This document shows, in pieces, positions 1 through 5,035 of a stretch of 5,035 nt of DNA. The notes under the pieces were generated by a model. The model was not told where the DNA came from. It saw only the letters and a program-made list of their open reading frames with translations, and made no database searches. The stretch is from NCBI GenBank assembly GCA_937892835.1, contig CALBHM010000122.1, forward strand, positions 1-5,035, given 5' to 3'. Position numbers and translations under genes: made by a program. Source of the stretch: an uncultured Ruminococcus sp. GTDB lineage: Bacteria > Bacillota > Clostridia > Oscillospirales > Acutalibacteraceae. Within the stretch, counting starts at the first letter, position 1, and the number at the start of each line of letters is the position of its first letter.

Positions 1-930
1 CCCGCCTATAATGCCGAGAAATACCTCGGTTTTTGCCTTGATACTGTCATTGCACAGACTTACAAAAAGCTTGAAATAATAATCATCAATGACGGTTCAA
101 AGGATAATACAGGCAAAATCTGCGACGAATACGCCGTAAAAGACAGCAGAATCAAGGTCATTCATCAAACCAACCACGGAGTCGCTTTCACAAGGAACGT
201 CGGCCTTGATAATGCAACAGGAGAATACATTGCTTTTATTGACAGTGACGATTATGTAAAGGATATTTATATAGAAACGCTTCTTAAAACCTGCATTGAA
301 AATAACTGCAAAATAACAATATGCAAATCGTTTGATACGGATAAACGAGAGATGTTTGAGCTTCCGTATTCCTATAACGTTCGCACATATAGCAGTGATT
401 TTCTGCTTCATAATCTTTCCTATCTTTCCGGTTCAAACGAAGTTGTTAATACCATGCTTTTTCATAGGAGCGTATTTGATAATCTTCGCTTCCCGGCGGG
501 ACTTATATATGAGGATTCATACATTTATTTTGACTATATAAAAAATGCCGAAAGAATCGCTTTTATTGACACTGTATTATATTATTACTTTCTCTCTCCA
601 AACAGTATAATGCGTTCCAACTTTTCGGTTAAATCCTTTGACATGCTTGCGGCGTATGAGAGAAAGCTCGAAGTGCTTAAGGAAAACAACTGTGAACAAT
701 CTTATCAACTTGTTTCAAGGGATTATCTTTACACCGTTTCCAGAATGATCGGCCAAACAAAATACTGCGACAAATTCACGGCCGAATTCAAAAAAGAAAA
801 AGTCAAGGCACTTCGCAAAAAATACAAAGAGCTGAAAGAATTAAACAGGGATAATCCATATTTCAAGGGCAGATTCAAGCTTGTTTCAGACATACTTTAC
901 CTTTGCCCTGCTATTAAAAAATTTCATTGA
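1..930 (+). CDS. Family 2 glycosyltransferase, 5' end outside window
   Basis: This is the last 309 residues of a GT-A fold glycosyltransferase. Enzymes of this family move a sugar from a nucleotide-sugar donor to an acceptor, usually while building capsule, exopolysaccharide or cell-wall glycans at the inner face of the membrane. The frame is open from base 1 and opens with PAYNAEKYL, which normally follows the first ~10 residues of these proteins, so little is missing. Visible motifs are the nucleotide-binding NDGSKDNT (visible residues 30-37), the metal-binding DSDD (81-84) and an ED pair (171-172, in IYEDSYIYF) matching the acceptor-side acidic motif of EpsJ-like members. The C-terminal third is Lys-rich and helical, with no clear membrane segment. 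The donor, acceptor and product cannot be told from sequence. No other polysaccharide gene is visible, so its pathway is unknown. It ends 17 bases before the truB start and may share its transcript. Confidence 0.92.
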   Translation, partial: PAYNAEKYLGFCLDTVIAQTYKKLEIIIINDGSKDNTGKICDEYAVKDSRIKVIHQTNHGVAFTRNVGLDNATGEYIAFIDSDDYVKDIYIETLLKTCIENNCKITICKSFDTDKREMFELPYSYNVRTYSSDFLLHNLSYLSGSNEVVNTMLFHRSVFDNLRFPAGLIYEDSYIYFDYIKNAERIAFIDTVLYYYFLSPNSIMRSNFSVKSFDMLAAYERKLEVLKENNCEQSYQLVSRDYLYTVSRMIGQTKYCDKFTAEFKKEKVKALRKKYKELKELNRDNPYFKGRFKLVSDILYLCPAIKKFH

Positions 931-935
931 TCCTC

Positions 936-950
936 GGAGGGATAAATTTG
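936..950 (+). promoter_or_regulatory. Ribosome binding site and TTG start of truB
   Basis: A strong GGAGG (936-940) lies 7 bases before a TTG codon (948-950). Starting at TTG gives MTGFIFLDKPEGLTSF, which aligns with the usual TruB N-terminus (a short hydrophobic stretch, then DKP.G.TSF). The upstream in-frame ATG at 927 overlaps the glycosyltransferase stop codon, has no Shine-Dalgarno sequence, and would be translated through the GGAGG itself. TTG at 948 is therefore the better start. Confidence 0.8.
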
Positions 951-1818
951 ACAGGTTTTATTTTTCTTGACAAACCGGAGGGGTTAACCTCCTTCGTTGC
1001 GGCAAACAGAGTCAAGAGAATATTGAAAATAAACAAAACAGGACACACCGGCACGCTTGACCCTATGGCAACCGGCGTGCTTCCCGTTATGCTCGGCGGA
1101 GCAACGAGATTTTCCCAATACCTGCCGACACACGACAAGGCTTATCGGGCAAGAATACTGCTCGGCACGGTCACGGACACGCTTGATATAACCGGCACGG
1201 TGTTGGAAAAGAATCCCGTCAATGTTAGCGTTGACAGGCTCAACGAGGTTATCGACCGTTTTGTCGGCTCAATAAGCCAGCTTCCTCCGATGTATTCCGC
1301 CGTTTCAAAGGACGGCGTTCGTCTTTACAAGCTTGCCCGTCAGGGCATTGAAATAGAAAGAGAAGCAAGGAATGTGGTTATCCACTATATAAAGCTTCTC
1401 GACGTTCCGGACGAAAACAACGAATTTGAGATCGAGGTCTCATGCAGTGCCGGAAGATATCGGTTCCGAACTTGGCTGCGGCGCAACTATAACCGCACTG
1501 CGGCGCATTGAAGCTAACGGAATTTCAATCGACAAAACTGTTACGCTTGAAACTGTTCAGCAATTTGCCGAGGACGGACGAATTAGCGAACTGATTACTC
1601 CGTGCGACGAAATGCTTCGTTGCTACCCTGCCGTCAATGTCAGCGAAAAGCAGGCGATACGCTTTGAAAACGGCGGAGAACTCGACCTCAACAGAATCAA
1701 GGGCGAAAAATCGGACGGCTTCTGCCGTGTTTATTCGCCCAAAAAGAAGTTCCTCGGCCTCGGCAAAGTCAGCATTGCCGACGGAACGCTTTATGTTGAA
1801 AAAAAATTAGTCTATTGA
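948..1818 (+). pseudogene. truB: truB, tRNA pseudouridine(55) synthase, disrupted by an internal frameshifting deletion
   Basis: TruB converts U55 in the T-loop of tRNAs to pseudouridine in the cytoplasm. The first part (948-1454, 169 codons) carries the catalytic motif GHTGTLDPMATGVLP, with D38 equivalent to E. coli D48, and KAYRA, with Y66 matching the active-site Tyr. The second part (1456-1818) resumes with DIGSELGCGATITALRR and a C-terminal PUA-like domain (about 1609-1815). The parts are in different frames. At the junction, SAG should be followed by eight residues of the type TYIRxLxx, which hold the conserved Arg of motif III (E. coli R181). They are missing. One leftover base (1455) implies a 23-base loss; restoring it gives 297 residues, normal for the family. 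Without repair, the first frame runs on to a stop at 1511 (187 residues from TTG 948) with a scrambled tail, so the product should be inactive. Sequencing or assembly error is a real alternative. truB often sits near infB-rbfA-ribF, which are not seen here. Confidence 0.87.
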
Positions 1819-1830
1819 GGTTTTATTATT

Positions 1831-2739
1831 ATGAAATGGTTTGTTTTTTCTATTGTTGCTCTGCTTTGCTGGAGCTTTTCGGATTTGTTTTCAAAAATCG
1901 GCTGTGCCGACTCAAGGGATAAGCACAGCGCACTGAAAATGGTTACGGCGGTTGGCGTAGTTATGGGTCTTCATGCGGCATACACACTGATTTTCACCGA
2001 TGTCGAGTTTTCGTTCCGCACAATGCTCACCTATTTGCCGGTCTCTTTCCTTTACATATCGTCAATGACTATCGGCTATGTCGGACTTCGCTTCATTGAG
2101 CTTTCAATTTCTTCGCCGATATGTAATTCTTCGGGTACATTGGCTTCGATAATCAGCATTATAACAGGCATGGCGGTACTTGTTAAAGCTCAGTATATTG
2201 CAATCGCCCTTGTTGCAGTCGGCATTGTCGGACTCAGCATTGCCGAGATGACGGAGGATGACGACCTGAGAGCGGCACGTCAGAGCAAAAGCAATTACAA
2301 ATATACAAAGAGTGTTCTTGCAATTCTTTTGCCGGTAATTTATTGCCTGCTCGACGCCCTCGGCTCATTTGCCGACAGTCTTGTACTTGAAAAGCTTGAC
2401 GAGGATGCCGCCAACACTTCATATGAGCTGACATTTCTCATCTGCGGCATACTTTGCTTCATTTATGTTAAATTCATCAAAAAGGATAAGTTCTTCCCGA
2501 AGAAGGAAGTTCCGAAATATGTCGGTGCAGCGTTTGAGACGGCAGGCCAGTTTGCATATATCTATGCCATTGCCGACAGTGAACACTTTGCACTCTCGGC
2601 TCCGATTATTTCCGCATACTGCGCGGCGTCGGTTCTCTGGGGAAGAATTTTCCTCAAGGAAAAGCTTTCGTGGAAGCATTATTTGTGCATTCTCCTCACG
2701 GTCGCAGGTATAGTTATAATGGGAGTATACGACGGCTGA
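1831..2739 (+). CDS. DMT/EamA-superfamily membrane transporter
   Basis: This is a 302-residue inner-membrane protein with ten predicted hydrophobic helices, at roughly residues 2-19, 34-55, 65-86, 92-117, 119-139, 160-184, 198-216, 230-248, 253-275 and 281-300. They form two five-helix halves, as in the drug/metabolite transporter superfamily. A charged loop (TEDDDLRAAR, 141-150, followed by Lys-rich residues) separates the halves. The end of the second half shows the EamA-like pattern GRIFLKEKLSWKHYL, then a Gly-containing last helix. Family members export or import small metabolites such as amino acids, nucleosides or drugs; the substrate cannot be assigned here. The ATG at 1831 lies 12 bases after the truB stop, preceded by a modest TGAGG (1816-1820) that overlaps that stop, so the two genes are probably co-transcribed or translationally coupled. 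A terminator follows 21 bases after the stop, making this the last gene of its transcript. Confidence 0.85.
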   Translation: MKWFVFSIVALLCWSFSDLFSKIGCADSRDKHSALKMVTAVGVVMGLHAAYTLIFTDVEFSFRTMLTYLPVSFLYISSMTIGYVGLRFIELSISSPICNSSGTLASIISIITGMAVLVKAQYIAIALVAVGIVGLSIAEMTEDDDLRAARQSKSNYKYTKSVLAILLPVIYCLLDALGSFADSLVLEKLDEDAANTSYELTFLICGILCFIYVKFIKKDKFFPKKEVPKYVGAAFETAGQFAYIYAIADSEHFALSAPIISAYCAASVLWGRIFLKEKLSWKHYLCILLTVAGIVIMGVYDG

Positions 2740-2760
2740 TAATATCGAAACAATACATTT

Positions 2761-2803
2761 TAACGGCACACAGAAATTATTTTTCGTGTGCCGTTATTTT
2801 TTT
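2761..2803 (+). terminator. Rho-independent terminator after the transporter gene
   Basis: A perfect 11-base-pair stem is formed by TAACGGCACAC (2761-2771) and GTGTGCCGTTA (2786-2796), with a 14-base AT-rich loop, followed at once by seven T residues (2797-2803). Position and polarity fit termination of the glycosyltransferase-truB-transporter transcript. It also insulates the ctsR operon from upstream read-through. There is no comparable T-tract on the minus strand, so it looks one-directional. Confidence 0.93.
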
Positions 2804-2970
2804 AAAGGTCAAAAATTTATCGCCATTGCATAATAAAAATCCTGAAAAAAATTTAATTGCAGCTGTAAATATGCAGTAAAAAACGAGATATAATGCGAAA
2901 AAGCCTGAAAAAATTAGTAAAAAAGAGCATTTTAACGGTAATCTCAAAAAACGAATTGCAGAAATATGTT
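2804..2970. other. AT-rich intergenic stretch without a recognisable gene
   Basis: Between the terminator and the ctsR control region I find no reading frame with a ribosome binding site and no RNA gene I can recognise. It has long A runs, one isolated GGTCAAA (2807-2813), and short direct repeats: CCTGAAAAAA at 2841-2850 and 2904-2913, and AATTGCAG at 2855-2862 and 2954-2961. A TATAAT at 2889-2894 has no matching -35 element at normal spacing (the nearest, TTGCAG at 2857-2862, is 26 bases away), so I do not call a promoter there. The sequence may act as an UP-element-like AT-rich region for the ctsR promoter, but nothing here proves it. Confidence 0.6.
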
Positions 2971-2987
2971 TTTGACCTTTCCTGACT
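2971..2987 (-). promoter_or_regulatory. Possible third CtsR operator in reverse orientation upstream of -35
   Basis: Read on the minus strand, AGTCAGG, a AAA spacer and GGTCAAA keep the 7-3-7 CtsR layout. One heptad is exact and the other has two mismatches. It ends just before the -35 element. Two more reverse-oriented heptads occur at 2988-2994 (TGTCAAA, overlapping -35) and 3017-3023 (AGTCAAA, just after -10). Binding is uncertain; this may be a weak or auxiliary site. Confidence 0.4.
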
Positions 2988-2988
2988 T

Positions 2989-3017
2989 TTGACAAAAGGT
3001 CAAAGAAGGTCTATAAT
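2989..3017 (+). promoter_or_regulatory. Consensus sigma-A promoter of the ctsR operon
   Basis: A perfect -35 TTGACA (2989-2994) and a perfect -10 TATAAT (3012-3017) are separated by 17 bases, the optimal arrangement for the housekeeping sigma factor. Transcription would start near 3023-3025, giving a leader of about 43 bases before the ctsR ATG. A promoter this strong normally needs tight repression. CtsR-type heptads lie within the spacer, over the predicted start site and through the leader, which fits autorepression relieved by heat or protein stress. Confidence 0.9.
2998..3014 (+). promoter_or_regulatory. Probable second CtsR operator inside the promoter spacer
   Basis: GGTCAAA (2998-3004), GAA, then GGTCTAT (3008-3014) keep the 7-3-7 layout of a CtsR box. 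The first heptad is perfect; the second differs from RGTCAAA at two positions, probably because these bases also form the start of the -10 element. Binding here would directly cover the spacer and -10. The call is inferred from pattern and position. Confidence 0.65.
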
Positions 3018-3031
3018 TTGACTTGTCAAAA

Positions 3032-3048
3032 GGTCAAAGAAAGTCAAA
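3032..3048 (+). promoter_or_regulatory. CtsR operator, exact consensus
   Basis: GGTCAAA (3032-3038), a GAA spacer and AGTCAAA (3042-3048) match the known CtsR box, RGTCAAA-NAN-RGTCAAA, at every defined position. The two heptads start 10 bases apart, one helical turn, as expected for a CtsR dimer. The box lies just downstream of the predicted transcription start, where bound repressor would block RNA polymerase. A further TGTCAAA (3024-3030) lies directly before it and an AGTCAAA (3048-3054) overlaps its last base. Confidence 0.93.
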
Positions 3049-3067
3049 GTCAAAAGGAGATGATGAT

Positions 3068-3517
3068 ATGAGTATGAGCAATGAGATCGCCAAACTGATC
3101 CTCGACATGCTCAGCGACGACGGAGAAACGGAGATTCAAAGAAACGAGATGGCTCAGCATCTCGGCTGTGTTCCGAGTCAGATAAATTACGTCATATCTT
3201 CAAGATTCACCCCCGAACAGGGATATATCGTAGAAAGCAGGCGTGGAGGCGGCGGCTACATCAAAATTACTCGAGCGAAATACGACAGCAAATCGGCAAT
3301 GCTGATGCATGTTGTAAATTCAATCGGCGATTCGATTGATGAGGCAAGCTGCAAAGCGCATATATATAATCTGAATTATCAGAACATTTTGTCTCCGGAA
3401 ATTTCAAAGCTTATGCTTGCGGCAACCGGCGAAAGATGCCTGCGTGAGGTTCCCGCAGATCTGAGAGACAAGGTCAGGGCATCATTATTTAAACAAATGC
3501 TTTTAGCTAACCAGTAA
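3068..3517 (+). CDS. ctsR: CtsR, transcriptional repressor of class III stress genes
   Basis: CtsR is a dimeric DNA-binding repressor that holds down clp genes and its own operon until heat or protein stress. The product has 149 residues, normal for the family. The N-terminal half is the winged helix-turn-helix: EMAQHLGCVPSQINYVISSRF (from about residue 27) provides the helix-turn-helix, followed by the hallmark wing ESRRGGGGYIKI (56-67). Its tetraglycine loop is the known heat-sensing element, and its Arg pair corresponds to the region phosphorylated by McsB. The C-terminal half is the helical dimerisation and McsB/ClpC-interacting domain, ending in RDKVRASLFKQMLLANQ. The ATG at 3068 has a strong AAGGAG (3054-3059) 8 bases upstream. 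An in-frame TTG at 3023 would add a Lys-rich tail encoded by operator repeats and has no ribosome binding site, so I reject it. The gene is first in its operon, 19 bases before mcsA, and is almost certainly autorepressed through the operators upstream. Confidence 0.96.
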   Translation: MSMSNEIAKLILDMLSDDGETEIQRNEMAQHLGCVPSQINYVISSRFTPEQGYIVESRRGGGGYIKITRAKYDSKSAMLMHVVNSIGDSIDEASCKAHIYNLNYQNILSPEISKLMLAATGERCLREVPADLRDKVRASLFKQMLLANQ

Positions 3518-3536
3518 CCACGAAAGGATGATTTAT

Positions 3537-4055
3537 ATGTTGTGTCAGAATTGCGGAAAGAATGAAGCTACAACCCATGTAAAGCGTGTTGTCAACGGCG
3601 ACACGACCGAAATGCACCTTTGTCAGAATTGCGCCGAGCACCTCGGCTACGGAGATTTGTTCTCCGGCTTCGGATTTGATCTCGGCAATATTTTCTCAGG
3701 CCTTTTGGGCGAGGATATGCCGCTTCTCAGCTCAGCTCATGAGGAAAAATGTCCGAAATGCGGATACACCTTCTCTGATATAGTTAAAAACGGACGTCTC
3801 GGCTGTGCCGATTGCTACAGAAAGTTTTACGACAGACTTCTGCCGAGTTTGCAGAGAATCCACGGTAAAATAAAGCATACCGGCAAGCAGGCAACAATGG
3901 TTCCCCATGTTGCCGAGGAGGAAAAAGCTCCGAAAATCGACCCGATAATGAAGCTCAAAGAGGATATGCAAAAGGCCATTGACGAACAGAACTTTGAACA
4001 GGCGGCGGTCCTCAGAGACAGAATAAAGGAAATGGAGGCAGGCAATAATGAATAA
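3537..4055 (+). CDS. mcsA: McsA, zinc-binding activator of the McsB arginine kinase
   Basis: McsA binds zinc and activates McsB, helping to release CtsR and to mark damaged proteins for ClpCP. The 172-residue product shows four CxxC pairs: C3/C6, C29/C32, C72/C75 and C90/C93, consistent with two zinc-binding clusters. A Gly/Phe-rich linker (about 37-60) separates the two clusters. The C-terminus has a UVR motif, MKLKEDMQKAIDEQNFEQAA then VLRDRIKEME (138-167), the coiled-coil interaction element shared with UvrB/UvrC and ClpC. I choose the ATG at 3537 because AAAGGA (3523-3528) is 8 bases upstream and the protein then begins MLCQNCGKNEAT, as usual. The in-frame ATG at 3528 overlaps that Shine-Dalgarno sequence. 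The gene is between ctsR and mcsB and overlaps the mcsB start by 8 bases, pointing to translational coupling. All metal ligands are intact. Confidence 0.95.
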   Translation: MLCQNCGKNEATTHVKRVVNGDTTEMHLCQNCAEHLGYGDLFSGFGFDLGNIFSGLLGEDMPLLSSAHEEKCPKCGYTFSDIVKNGRLGCADCYRKFYDRLLPSLQRIHGKIKHTGKQATMVPHVAEEEKAPKIDPIMKLKEDMQKAIDEQNFEQAAVLRDRIKEMEAGNNE

Positions 4056-5035
4056 GTGGTATATTGAAAACGGCGACCAGGGCGATGTTGTTATCAGCAC
4101 ACGAGTTCGTCTTGCAAGAAACCTTGAAGAATACCCATTCCCCTGCCGACTTACCGTAAAAGGCAAGGAAAAGGTTTGCGAGGAAATCAAAAATGCCGTG
4201 CTCAGCGACGATCATTGGGGCTTCGGCTTCACTTGGATGAAGGATTTCACCCGTTCACAGGCTATATCACTTGCCGAGCGTCATCTTGTCAGCCCGGAGT
4301 TTGTCTCCGACAGAGCGGGTCGAGGCTTGCTGCTGACGGACGACGAAGCGATCAGCATAATGCTCTGCGAGGAAGATCACATCAGACTTCAAGTTATGAT
4401 GGCAGGTCTTGCACTCAAGGAAGCATACAGCGTTGCCGACAAGGTTGACAACATCATCGGCAGCAAGCTCAACTACGCATACGATGACAGAATCGGTTAT
4501 CTGACCCAGTGCCCGACCAATCTCGGCACGGCGATGAGAGCCTCAGTCATGCTTCACCTGCCTGCCTTGACCCGCTGCGGTCAGATAGGCAAGCTTGCCG
4601 CAACCGTATCAAAGCTCGGACTTGTAATCCGTGGTGCTTACGGCGAGGGCAGCAGTCCCCGTGGAGATATCTACCAGCTCAGCAATCAGATTACTCTCGG
4701 AATTTCCGAGGAAACTGCACTGGACAATCTCCAGTCAATTACCTTGCAGCTTGTCGCACAGGAACGTGCGGCGGCCGAAAAACTTCTGGAAAATCCCGTT
4801 GAGGAGGATAAAATCTTCCGTGCAAAGGGAATTCTTCAGAACGCAAGAGTTCTCAGCGGCGATGAGTTCATGGAGCTTGCATCGCTTCTCAGAATGGGCA
4901 TCTCAAACAAGACGCTTGACTTTGACATCACAAAGCTCAACGAGCTTTCGGTTAAGGTTCAGCCGGCCACAATCAACGCCCTTGAGGGCAAGGAGCTTTC
5001 TCCGCAGGAGAGAGACATTATCAGAGCCGATTGGG
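4048..5035 (+). CDS. mcsB: McsB, protein arginine kinase, 3' end outside window
   Basis: McsB uses ATP to phosphorylate arginine residues on CtsR and on misfolded proteins; phosphoarginine then serves as a degradation tag for ClpCP. The window gives 329 residues; the family is about 340-365 long, so only the tail is missing. It has the phosphagen-kinase-like catalytic domain: the nucleotide-binding STRVRLARN (17-25), the acidic EEDHIR (108-113), the active-site loop TQCPTNLGT with Cys155 (equivalent to B. subtilis Cys167), and IRGAYGEGS (194-202). Near the cut lies RDIIRA (322-327), fitting the RDxxRA allosteric phosphoarginine-binding motif. No key residue appears lost. Many homologues have Asn before EED where this one has Cys107, which I take as a neutral variant. 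The ATG at 4048 has GGAGG (4034-4038) 9 bases upstream, inside mcsA, and overlaps the mcsA end. clpC is expected next. Confidence 0.96.
   Translation, partial: MNKWYIENGDQGDVVISTRVRLARNLEEYPFPCRLTVKGKEKVCEEIKNAVLSDDHWGFGFTWMKDFTRSQAISLAERHLVSPEFVSDRAGRGLLLTDDEAISIMLCEEDHIRLQVMMAGLALKEAYSVADKVDNIIGSKLNYAYDDRIGYLTQCPTNLGTAMRASVMLHLPALTRCGQIGKLAATVSKLGLVIRGAYGEGSSPRGDIYQLSNQITLGISEETALDNLQSITLQLVAQERAAAEKLLENPVEEDKIFRAKGILQNARVLSGDEFMELASLLRMGISNKTLDFDITKLNELSVKVQPATINALEGKELSPQERDIIRADW

Noticed and set aside
97..411. Minus-strand reading frame of 104 residues inside the glycosyltransferase
   Set aside because: It is a shadow: the plus frame carries clear family motifs, and the minus frame has no recognisable domain.
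1440..1470. Programmed ribosomal frameshift in truB
   Set aside because: I see no slippery heptamer or downstream structure, and a frameshift would not restore the eight missing conserved residues.
1426..1818. Independent small gene starting at TTG 1426
   Set aside because: It has no Shine-Dalgarno sequence and its content is the C-terminal half of TruB. It is the downstream fragment of the broken truB.
2419..2769. Minus-strand frames opposite the transporter C-terminus
   Set aside because: They are antisense to a gene with a clear ten-helix pattern, and one extends into the terminator stem, so they are unlikely to be real.
2857..2894. Second promoter with TATAAT at 2889
   Set aside because: The only TTGxxx-like hexamer upstream is 26 bases away and no gene starts nearby.
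3023..3067. N-terminal extension of ctsR from TTG at 3023 (15 extra residues, Lys/Ser/Asp-rich)
   Set aside because: It is encoded by the operator heptads and lies at the predicted transcription start. It has no ribosome binding site, while ATG 3068 has a strong one at ideal spacing.
3732..4190. Minus-strand reading frame of 152 residues across mcsA and mcsB
   Set aside because: It lies opposite two conserved genes with intact motifs and has no ribosome binding site or family similarity that I recognise.
4176..4802. Plus-strand Arg/Ser-rich frames inside mcsB
   Set aside because: They are out-of-frame shadows of mcsB, whose own frame is open from 4048 to the window end with all kinase motifs.

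Overview
This window reads as a chromosomal segment from a low-to-moderate G+C Gram-positive bacterium (Bacillota). Class Clostridia is the most likely placement, and a gut-type Oscillospiraceae or Ruminococcaceae relative is a guess from codon flavour only. The strongest evidence is the order ctsR-mcsA-mcsB on the plus strand, which is the start of the classical ctsR-mcsA-mcsB-clpC heat-shock operon. It is supported by a consensus sigma-A promoter covered with CtsR-type GTCAAA heptads. All genes lie on the plus strand, and the minus-strand reading frames look like shadows.

Region 1 (1-2803) holds three closely spaced co-directional genes. They are the 3' part of a family 2 glycosyltransferase (1-930), truB for tRNA pseudouridine-55 synthase (948-1818), and a ten-helix DMT/EamA-type transporter (1831-2739). 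Gaps of 17 and 12 bases suggest one transcript, which ends at a strong intrinsic terminator (2761-2803). As read here, truB is broken. The frame changes just after the Ser-Ala-Gly of its conserved motif III, and the eight residues that should follow, including the conserved Arg of Thr-Tyr-Ile-Arg, are absent. A 23-base deletion explains both the lost residues and the frame change.

Region 2 (2804-3067) is an AT-rich intergenic stretch. Its first two thirds hold no gene, only a few short repeats. Its last ~100 bases are a dense control region: eight exact GTCAAA hexamers in both orientations around a TTGACA-N17-TATAAT promoter, running up to the ctsR ribosome binding site.

Region 3 (3068-5035) encodes CtsR (repressor with winged-helix and tetraglycine wing), McsA (zinc-binding adaptor with a UVR motif) and McsB (protein arginine kinase, cut by the window end shortly after its RDxxRA phosphoarginine-binding motif). 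In the known system CtsR represses its own operon and clp genes. McsB, activated by McsA, phosphorylates arginines on CtsR and on damaged proteins, which are then degraded by ClpCP. clpC probably lies just beyond the window.

I see no mobile element, CRISPR array, tRNA or rRNA, and no clear sign of a previously undescribed system. The two points most worth a second look are the truB lesion and the unusually crowded CtsR operator region.
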